Source of the DNA: Dehalococcoides mccartyi
GTDB lineage: Bacteria > Chloroflexota > Dehalococcoidia > UBA2979
Assembly: GCA_945888895.1 (NCBI GenBank)
Contig: CAMDAY010000146.1
Span: 1-5,610, forward strand
Direction of reading: 5' to 3'
Length of the DNA stretch: 5,610 nt
Under the pieces are notes generated by a model. It did not search any database. It was not told the origin of the DNA and saw only the letters and a list, made by a program, of their open reading frames with translations. The number at the start of each line of letters is the position of its first letter. Position 1 is the stretch's first letter. The position numbers and the translations under genes were made by a program. Shown one piece after another: positions 1 through 4,679 of the stretch.

Positions 1-1
1 G

Positions 2-352
2 TTTCGCATCCGGTCGCTGACCTCCGACGTGCTGCGTGGCTCTGGCTACAACGTCTCGGTCGCGTGCTCCGGGTTTGACGCGATCGAGATTGCCACGGCG
101 CTGCGGCCTGAGCTGGTCATGTTGGACGTGAACATGCCGGGGTTCGATGGCTGGGCCACGCTCGCTCAGCTGCGGTCGAGCTGCCCGAAGATCAAGGTCC
201 TCATGATGAGCGGCGCCGACCATGCCGAAGAGGCAGACGAGCGCGAGGCGGTGGCGTTCCTCGAGAAGCCATACTTCTCAGCGGACATCCTCGGTGCCGT
301 GGCGCTTGCGATAGGCGACGCGCCCGGCGCACCGTCGCGCCACGCCGCGTAG
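2..352 (+). CDS. Response-regulator receiver domain, C-terminal part (5' end outside window)
   Basis: This is the end of a protein whose last domain is a two-component receiver (CheY-like) domain, which accepts a phosphoryl group from a histidine kinase. The frame is open to the left edge, so the true start lies outside; the GTG at 29 is an internal Val codon. The visible part starts in helix 1, so the usual acidic pair of strand 1 must lie just upstream. The phosphoacceptor is Asp at 125-127, in the motif MLDVNMPGFDG. The switch Ser is at 209-211 (MMSGAD) and the conserved Lys-Pro at 266-271 (FLEKPY). After the receiver only about 20 residues remain, Ala/Pro-rich, and there is no output domain. 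It may be a stand-alone regulator or the C-terminal receiver of a hybrid histidine kinase; the window cannot decide. It converges on uppP with 16 bases between the stops. Confidence 0.9.
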   Translation, partial: FRIRSLTSDVLRGSGYNVSVACSGFDAIEIATALRPELVMLDVNMPGFDGWATLAQLRSSCPKIKVLMMSGADHAEEADEREAVAFLEKPYFSADILGAVALAIGDAPGAPSRHAA

Positions 353-368
353 CGCTACAGCAGGTGCG

Positions 369-1208
369 CTACAGCCAGCCGAGCCCGACGGCCGTCAGCA
401 CCGCGCACCCAAGCGCAACGCGGTACCAGATGAACGCGTCCAGCGAGCGCGTCTGGATGTACTGCATCAGCACGCGGATCACCACCATCCCCGTGAGCGC
501 CGAGGTGGTCGCGCCCACGGCGAGCAGCCCCCACGAGACCGGCTCCTGGTTGCTGATTGCGCTGCCCAGCGTCAGCACGGCCGCTCCCGCGACGGCGGGT
601 GCCGAGAGCATGAACGAGAAGCGCGCCGCCGCGGGACGGTCGAAACCGAGGCCGCGTGCTGCGGCGATGGTGATGCCGGACCTCGACGTACCGGGGATGA
701 GCGCGACGGCCTGGGCGAGGCCGATCACGATCGACCGCCGCGCGTTCACATCACGGAGCTCGAGGTACTGACCACCGACGCGGTCCGCGAACCAGATGAC
801 CCCCGAGAAGAACAACAGCGAGACGCCCACGGCCGCAGGCGCGCGGAAACAGTCCTCCAGCGTGTCCTTGAGCAGCGCCCCGACGACCACCGCGGGCACC
901 GTCGCGACCACGATCCAGAGACCTAGCCGCGACGGCGCACTCCAGCGATCGATGCGTGCGCGATGCCGAGGCACGTCGGCCACCAGCGACACGGCGATCG
1001 AGGCCCAGTCGCGCCAGAAGTAGATCAGCACCGCGAGCAGCGTGCCGATGTGCAGTCCGACATCGAACGTCAGAGACGACACCTGGTCGCCGATCAGGTG
1101 CGGCGCGAGGACGAGGTGGCCGGACGACGAGATCGGGAGGAACTCGGTGAGCGCCTGGAGCAGGCCGAGGAAGATCGCGCGGAGGTAGCCCGCGAGGCTG
1201 GCATCCAT
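369..1208 (-). CDS. uppP: Undecaprenyl-diphosphatase (UppP/BacA family)
   Basis: An integral membrane enzyme that removes one phosphate from undecaprenyl diphosphate, recycling the lipid carrier for peptidoglycan and other wall polymers. In known members overexpression gives bacitracin resistance. The 279-residue length is normal for the family. Both signature regions are present. The first, near residues 18-32, reads QALTEFLPISSSGHL and holds the (E/Q)xxxE motif as Q18 and E22, followed by the SSSGH segment with H31. The second is PGTSRSG at 172-178, with R176 as the phosphate-binding Arg. Several hydrophobic segments (roughly 54-64, 97-112, 127-140, 200-216, 228-247, 265-279) fit a multi-pass membrane protein. 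The start is ATG at 1208-1206, placing the signature at the usual distance from the N-terminus; no strong Shine-Dalgarno is seen. It is transcribed away from the recombinase remnant. Confidence 0.97.
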   Translation of the reverse strand: MDASLAGYLRAIFLGLLQALTEFLPISSSGHLVLAPHLIGDQVSSLTFDVGLHIGTLLAVLIYFWRDWASIAVSLVADVPRHRARIDRWSAPSRLGLWIVVATVPAVVVGALLKDTLEDCFRAPAAVGVSLLFFSGVIWFADRVGGQYLELRDVNARRSIVIGLAQAVALIPGTSRSGITIAAARGLGFDRPAAARFSFMLSAPAVAGAAVLTLGSAISNQEPVSWGLLAVGATTSALTGMVVIRVLMQYIQTRSLDAFIWYRVALGCAVLTAVGLGWL

Positions 1209-1358
1209 CGCCCGAGGCTACGCCGCGCTCACCGGGGCGTCGAGGAATCGGTCAGGGAATTCAGGTCAGTTCCCGATACGGATCGCGGGTCGGTGCGACT
1301 GCGGAAGGTCGGGGAACCGGTTGAACATCCGGAGGAGTCGGAGCGACTCGGACCGTAC

Positions 1359-1363
1359 GGAGG
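1359..1363 (+). promoter_or_regulatory. Shine-Dalgarno for the recombinase remnant
   Basis: GGAGG lies eight bases upstream of the ATG at 1372, an ideal distance, and is the reason for preferring that start over the in-frame TTG at 1321. In a G+C-rich sequence a GGAGG can arise by chance, so this supports but does not prove translation of the truncated gene. Confidence 0.45.
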
Positions 1364-1371
1364 CGCAGCGT

Positions 1372-2304
1372 ATGACCCTGAAGACCCGGTTCCTGATCCC
1401 GATGGCGCTCATGGTGCTGCACGACGCCGTCGTGGCGCGCACGGAGCGCGGGCTGTGGAACGGGGGACGGCTGTTCGGGTTCGACCTCGATCCCGACCGG
1501 AAAGGCTATCTGCTCCCGAACGAGGCCGAAGTCGCGGGCGTCGCCTTCCTGTACGAGGCCTACCTCGAGGCGGGCTCCATTAAGGAGACGGTGGCCCGCT
1601 TCAATCGCGTGGGTTACCGAGGGAAGTCGTTCACCTCGCGGCGCGGCAGGGAGCATTCCGGCGGGGAGTTCGCGTTCTCGACCGTCCAGCAGATGCTCAA
1701 GAACGTGGCCGACATCGGGAAGCGTGAAGCGCCTGGCCCGGACGGCCCGGTGCTCGTCGACGCGGTGTGGTCGGGCATCCTCGATCCGGATCTGTTCGAG
1801 CGCGTGCAGGCCCTGATGGCAACCAATGCGCGGACGGGCCACAGCGCCGTGACGCGTATCAGTCACACCTACGTCCTCAGCGGCGGCCTCACGAGCTGCG
1901 GGCGTTGTGGCGGGCCGATGCAGGGCCGGTCAGGCACCGGACGACAGGCGAAGCAGTACTTCTATTACGTCTGCCAGTCCCGCTGCGGGATGCGCGTCTC
2001 AGCGGCCCGGCTGGAGGGGGCGGTGCTCGACCGCCTCCGTGCGCTCGCCGCCGAGACGAACCGGCGTCTGGCCCGTGACCTGCCGAAGTTGCGGAAACAG
2101 CGCGAGGCGCTCGTGAAGCAGCTCTCGCGAGTCGCCGCCGACGCGGACCGGGTGCTCACGGAGTGGTCAGCGGTGCCCGGAGGCCGAGGGTTCGTCGAGG
2201 ACCGCCTGGAGGCGCTCTCAACGCGCCGCGACGACCTCAACAGCGGCATCGCCGACGTGGACCGCCAGATCCCGAGGTCGAGGCCGCGACGGCGACCGCA
2301 GTGA
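1372..2304 (+). pseudogene. Large serine recombinase remnant: catalytic domain missing, frameshifted near its end
   Basis: Intact relatives are site-specific DNA recombinases of integrative elements, built as resolvase catalytic domain, 'recombinase' domain, zinc ribbon and coiled coil. Numbered from the ATG at 1372, this piece starts near the last helix before the recombinase domain (VLHDAVVARTERGLWNGG, about 15-32). The recombinase domain runs to about residue 160. The zinc ribbon has C176, C179, C201 and C205 (CGRC and CQSRC), and a charged helical, probably coiled-coil region covers about 225-300. The N-terminal resolvase domain with its catalytic Ser is absent: only 163 bases separate the uppP start from this ATG, too few for the roughly 140 residues expected. 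Near 2271 the true frame shifts by one base, so this frame ends early in an Arg/Pro-rich tail (IPRSRPRRRPQ) unlike the family. It cannot catalyse recombination; at most it could make a DNA-binding fragment. The in-frame TTG at 1321 is a less likely start. Confidence 0.85.
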
Positions 2305-2534
2305 CGGTGTGCGAGGCGCTTCGACGGGTGGACGAGGTGTGCGACTGTCTGCGGCCGCACGAGCGCAAGGAGCTGTTCAAACTGCTGCTGCGGAGTGTCG
2401 AGGTAGGGGAGCGGCAGATCACGCTGGAGATCTACGCGGGCATACCGTCACCGGACGGGCCGGGTGTTAATCGACGGATTGGGCGATTGGGTTGGCTCCC
2501 CGACGTGGATTCGAACCACGAACCTACCGATTAA
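2271..2534 (+). pseudogene. C-terminal tail of the same serine recombinase, in the shifted frame
   Basis: Read one base back from the preceding segment, this frame gives PEVEAATATAVTVCEALRRV, then DEVCDCLRPHERKELFKLLL and RSVEVGERQITLEIYAG. That is the usual ending of recombinases with this architecture: a helix, the 'L.P.E.KEL...L...V' segment, and a final beta strand. The switch point is at or near the three C residues at 2271-2273; restoring one base there would join the two frames. No stop follows the recognisable domain (ending about 2445), so the frame runs on through the antisense of tRNA-Asn and stops at TAA 2532-2534 inside its anticodon loop. The final residues (GWLPDVDSNHEPTD) are therefore translated tRNA antisense rather than recombinase. 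The gene's original stop appears to be lost, or the tRNA supplies it. Confidence 0.75.
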
Positions 2535-2567
2535 CAGTCGGGCGCTCTACCGTTGAGCTATCGGGGA
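2493..2567 (-). tRNA. tRNA-Asn (anticodon GTT)
   Basis: Read on the minus strand this folds as a full cloverleaf. The seven-base acceptor stem (TCCCCGA with TCGGGGA) is perfectly paired. The D-stem is GCTC/GAGC, the anticodon loop is CTGTTAA with anticodon GTT at 2535-2533, and the T-arm is CGTGG-TTCGAAT-CCACG. The discriminator is G, as expected for Asn, and CCA is encoded at 2495-2493. Its 3' end faces the recombinase remnant. A possible promoter upstream on the minus strand (TTGCCG, 17 bases, CAAACT) is too weak to list separately. It could also be co-transcribed with tRNA-Gln, 94 bases upstream. Confidence 0.97.
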
Positions 2568-2661
2568 ACGTAACAAGACCAGTTTGCCGTCTGCGCCCGT
2601 CAGCGGCAACAGCGACCACCCTGATCCCGGGCGGCGTGTCCGCAACTCGGGTTGGCGAGGC

Positions 2662-2735
2662 TGGCTGCGGGACCAGGATTCGAACCTGGGCATACGGATT
2701 CAAAGTCCGCTGTGCTACCGCTACACCATCCCGCA
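2662..2735 (-). tRNA. tRNA-Gln (anticodon TTG)
   Basis: The minus strand gives a complete cloverleaf. The acceptor stem TGCGGGA pairs with TCCCGCA, and the D-arm is GTGT...GCAC. The anticodon loop CTTTGAA carries TTG at 2703-2701, and the T-arm is CCAGG-TTCGAAT-CCTGG. The discriminator is G and CCA is encoded (2664-2662). The anticodon TTG reads CAA and, by wobble, CAG. It lies 94 bases upstream of tRNA-Asn in the same orientation and 91 bases from the divergently transcribed cupin start. Confidence 0.97.
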
Positions 2736-2810
2736 ACGGCGCCGCCGCTCAGGTTCGCAGATGCGCGCGACTGATGCCACTCCGCTAGGCTCCGATCACC
2801 CCCACCCCAC

Positions 2811-2816
2811 GAGAGG
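2811..2816 (+). promoter_or_regulatory. Probable ribosome binding site of the cupin gene
   Basis: GAGAGG sits ten bases before the ATG at 2827. It supports that start over the longer in-frame extension, which would run through the antisense of tRNA-Gln. Spacing is slightly long; CGAGG directly before the ATG is too close to serve. Confidence 0.4.
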
Positions 2817-2826
2817 CTGGCCGAGG

Positions 2827-3441
2827 ATGCCCGAGTCGTTCTACTTCGAGCCCGTCGAGCCGGTGCTCCGGCGATTCGTGGAGGACTTCCGGAACGTGGT
2901 GGCGCGCGAGGGGGGGACGCCGGGGCTGCTGCCGGCGCTCAAGGGGCCTGCTGAGACGCTGCTGCAAGACACCTCGTGGATCACGGAGGCGCAGCGGCAG
3001 GCGGTCCCCGGCACGACCGCGACGTGGGCGCTGTACCGCTCGCAGGAGCCCGACCTCTGCATCTTCACGATGGTCGTTGCGCCCGGCGAGATGACGAAGG
3101 TCCACAACCACCTGACGGACGGCTGGGTCGGCCTCGTGCAAGGGGAGCAGATCGAGCGCAAGTTCCGCCGGTTCGACAACGGCGCCCGCCCGGGCTATGC
3201 CGACATCCGGCTGGTCGAGGAGGAGCGCATCCCGCTCGGCGGCCTGACCTCGATCCGGCACCCCGATGAGGACATCCACCAGATCCTGACGATGTCCCGC
3301 GAGGCGTCCGTGTCGCTGCACGTGCTGTGCAACGACCTGGGCACCGTCGCGCGGCAGTCGTTCGACCCTGACACGCACGAGGCGACGACGTTCGTCTCGG
3401 GCTATACGAACGTCGACGGCGCTTCGAACATCAACCGCTAG
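2827..3441 (+). CDS. Cupin-fold metalloenzyme, cysteine-dioxygenase-like
   Basis: A 204-residue soluble protein resembling the predicted metal-dependent double-stranded beta-helix enzymes related to cysteine and thiol dioxygenases. In that group a 3-His site holds Fe(II), which oxidises a small thiol to a sulfinate. The candidate ligands are H93 and H95 (KVHNHLTDGWVGLVQGE) and H151 (DEDIHQILTM), matching the H-x-H...H pattern and the G-x-x-x-G-x cupin core. SVSLHVLCND (S163, H165) corresponds to the Ser-x-His-x-Tyr segment of cysteine dioxygenase, but the Tyr position is Leu167. The N-terminal helix (FYFEPVEPVLRRFVEDFRNV) fits this group. Substrate is unknown. The ATG at 2827 was chosen because upstream codons overlap tRNA-Gln antisense. 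No signal peptide is seen. It stands alone on the plus strand and converges on the next gene. Confidence 0.75.
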   Translation: MPESFYFEPVEPVLRRFVEDFRNVVAREGGTPGLLPALKGPAETLLQDTSWITEAQRQAVPGTTATWALYRSQEPDLCIFTMVVAPGEMTKVHNHLTDGWVGLVQGEQIERKFRRFDNGARPGYADIRLVEEERIPLGGLTSIRHPDEDIHQILTMSREASVSLHVLCNDLGTVARQSFDPDTHEATTFVSGYTNVDGASNINR

Positions 3442-3448
3442 CCGGCTA
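3439..3448. other. Palindrome carrying the stop codons of two convergent genes
   Basis: TAGCCGGCTA is a perfect ten-base palindrome. Its left TAG stops the cupin gene and its right end, read on the minus strand, gives TAG for the small protein. The genes are separated by only four bases. There is no loop or T-run, so it is not a typical intrinsic terminator. Confidence 0.6.
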
Positions 3449-3811
3449 CTCGAACGGGACGCGGTAGAAGCGGCGCACGGCGTCCTCCCACGCAGTCTCC
3501 AGGAACCATGCTTCGTCCATGAGCTGAAGCGTGCGCGCCATCATGCGCGGCAGCGTGTTCATCTTCGGGCCGTCGATGACGTACAGCGGCTCGAGGATGT
3601 CGAAGCAGACGCGGTGGCCCCAGTCCCACGGCACGAGCCCCGGCTCCTGGCCGGTCTCCGCGATCGCCGCGCGACGCTCATCGAGGAGGCTCCCGCGCAC
3701 GCCGAGCGCGGCTTCCTCGATGGTGTCGATGGGCTCGCCGCAGACGTCACAGGCGCGCCACCCGCCGAAGGACGCGTCATCGCCGCCACTCGAGCTATTC
3801 GGGCTCGTCAT
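3446..3811 (-). CDS. Uncharacterised 121-residue protein with a possible CxxC...HxxC zinc site
   Basis: I do not recognise the family. After a Ser/Gly/Asp-rich, probably disordered start (1-16) comes ACDVCGEPIDTIEEAALGV with C21 and C24. It is followed by WDWGHRVCFDILEPLYVIDG with H66 and C69. Cys-x2-Cys plus His-x2-Cys separated by about 40 residues could bind one zinc ion; this is inference from spacing only. The C-terminal half (about 83-120) is helical and rich in Met, Trp and Glu. There is no signal peptide or membrane segment. Codon use matches the neighbours and the ORF is clean, which supports a real gene. The ATG at 3811 is the first Met in frame but has no clear Shine-Dalgarno. It lies 49 bases downstream of tRNA-Leu in the same direction and may be the last gene of the CoA-transferase/coaE group. 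Confidence 0.7.
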   Translation of the reverse strand: MTSPNSSSGGDDASFGGWRACDVCGEPIDTIEEAALGVRGSLLDERRAAIAETGQEPGLVPWDWGHRVCFDILEPLYVIDGPKMNTLPRMMARTLQLMDEAWFLETAWEDAVRRFYRVPFE

Positions 3812-3860
3812 GAGGTCACGTGGTTCGCTGCATCTCTGGGGTGGGCGAGGAGGGGAGTGC

Positions 3861-3944
3861 TGGTACCGAAGGTGGGACTCGAACCCACATGAGTTGCCTC
3901 AATCGATTTTGAGTCGACCGCGTCTGCCATTCCGCCACTTCGGC
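3861..3944 (-). tRNA. tRNA-Leu (anticodon CAA)
   Basis: A class II tRNA with a long variable arm (TGAGGCAACTCA), as expected for Leu. The acceptor stem GCCGAAG pairs with CTTCGGT with one G-T pair at the end. The anticodon stem GTCGA/TCGAT flanks the loop CTCAAAA, with anticodon CAA at 3911-3909, which reads TTG codons. The T-arm is GTGGG-TTCGAGT-CCCAC. The discriminator is A, as required for Leu, and CCA is encoded at 3863-3861. It sits 29 bases after the coaE stop on the same strand, so it may be read through from that operon or started from its own promoter. Confidence 0.97.
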
Positions 3945-3953
3945 AAGGAGCCC

Positions 3954-3959
3954 ATCTTA
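3954..3959 (-). promoter_or_regulatory. Possible -10 element for tRNA-Leu
   Basis: On the minus strand TAAGAT lies nine bases before the tRNA-Leu 5' end, between it and the coaE stop. It is close to the TATAAT consensus and one of the few A/T-rich hexamers in the area. No convincing -35 box stands 16-18 bases upstream, so a promoter here is only a suggestion. Confidence 0.3.
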
Positions 3960-3973
3960 CCAGCGGGCAGGGA

Positions 3974-4678
3974 CTAGGCGCTGGGTGCGGTGCCGGGTGC
4001 GGTGCTGGCCGCGGCGGCGTCCGTTTCGCGCTGCCACACCGCGTACTGCGACTCGCCGAGGGTGCCTGCGCGGTGCTCCTCGAGCGTGTTGGCGATCACC
4101 ACGTCGACCTCGCGCTCCATCTCCTCGCGGGCGCCGGCGTTCATGAAGATGTGGTCGGCGGCGGGGGCGCGCTCCTGCCACGGACGCGCAGACGCGAGAC
4201 GCTGGAGCGCCTCCGCCTCCGTCAGTCCGTTGCGCGCCATCAATCGAGGCAGGGCGATGTCGTCCTCGACGGCGACGAGCCACGTCTGGTCGCACCAGCG
4301 GGAGTAGCGCTCGTTGATCAGCAGCACGAGTTCGAGGATCGCGATCGCGTCGGGCGCGAGCGTGGCGCGCCAGTCGTCGATGATCCCTTTCATCTCCGCC
4401 TTGATGTCGCCGATCGCGGTCGTGAGCGCCTTTATGCGCTCGGCGTTGCCGAAGACCATGCTGCCGAGCACGCGGCGGTCGATCATCCCGTCCGCACCGA
4501 CGACGGTCGGCCCGAACTCCTCGACGATGCGGTCGAAGCCCGGGCGACCGGGGTCGTACATGCGGTGGACGACGCGGTCGCCGTCTGCGTGGACGGCCCC
4601 GTGACGCTCGACCAGATACTGGCACAGGGAGCTCTTGCCGGTCGCGATCGAGCCGGTCACGCCGACGACGAGTGCCAC
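3974..4678 (-). CDS. coaE: Dephospho-CoA kinase-like protein (divergent CoaE)
   Basis: CoaE phosphorylates dephospho-CoA with ATP in the last step of CoA synthesis, in the cytoplasm. The P-loop is GSIATGKS at residues 9-16. The CoA-site acidic segment ADGDRVVHRMYDPG carries D32 and D34. FG...DGMIDRRVLGSMVFGNAE (55-80) is the family's 'FG..dG.idR..L...vF' block. The lid is RLMARNGLTEAEALQRL (about 145-161) and the closing 'AD.i..N.g' is A174-D175...N180. Length is 234 residues, slightly long because of an Ala-rich tail after about 205. Some usual features are missing: the His-Pro after the 'vF' block is replaced by helical sequence (AIGDIKAEMKG), the 'PLLFE' segment reads ELVLLINE, and the usual Gln after the lid is Ala164. 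The start is GTG (4678-4676), one base after the CoA-transferase stop, with GAGG five bases upstream. A related P-loop nucleotide kinase with another substrate is possible. Confidence 0.75.
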   Translation of the reverse strand: MALVVGVTGSIATGKSSLCQYLVERHGAVHADGDRVVHRMYDPGRPGFDRIVEEFGPTVVGADGMIDRRVLGSMVFGNAERIKALTTAIGDIKAEMKGIIDDWRATLAPDAIAILELVLLINERYSRWCDQTWLVAVEDDIALPRLMARNGLTEAEALQRLASARPWQERAPAADHIFMNAGAREEMEREVDVVIANTLEEHRAGTLGESQYAVWQRETDAAAASTAPGTAPSA

Positions 4679-4679
4679 G

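Noticed and set aside
352..374. Nine-base direct repeat GCGCTACAG at 352-360 and 366-374 between the receiver gene and uppP
   Set aside because: Too short and only two copies; probably chance.
1247..1277. Imperfect hairpin (GGGAA...TTCCC) and repeated GGTCAG between uppP and the recombinase; also weak likeness of 1270-1285 to the tRNA-Asn 3' end, which could suggest an attachment-site copy
   Set aside because: The stem is only five bases with a ten-base loop, and the likeness to the tRNA needs a gap and several mismatches; too weak to call an attachment site or terminator.
963..1583. Long plus-strand open frame over the start of uppP and the recombinase
   Set aside because: Arg/Glu-rich low-complexity translation typical of antisense or shifted frames in G+C-rich genes; no family motif, and it overlaps two better-supported genes.
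2445..2458. Hairpin CCGTC-ACCG-GACGG near the recombinase end
   Set aside because: Short stem with no following T-run on either strand, within recombinase coding sequence; not a convincing terminator.
2584..2826. In-frame upstream extension of the cupin gene to a TTG at 2584
   Set aside because: The added residues (GWLRDQDSNLGIRI and following) are the antisense translation of tRNA-Gln, a common false extension; the ATG at 2827 fits the family and has a possible Shine-Dalgarno.
3957..4625. Minus-strand open frame of 222 residues over coaE
   Set aside because: Arg-rich shadow of coaE in another frame with no recognisable motif.
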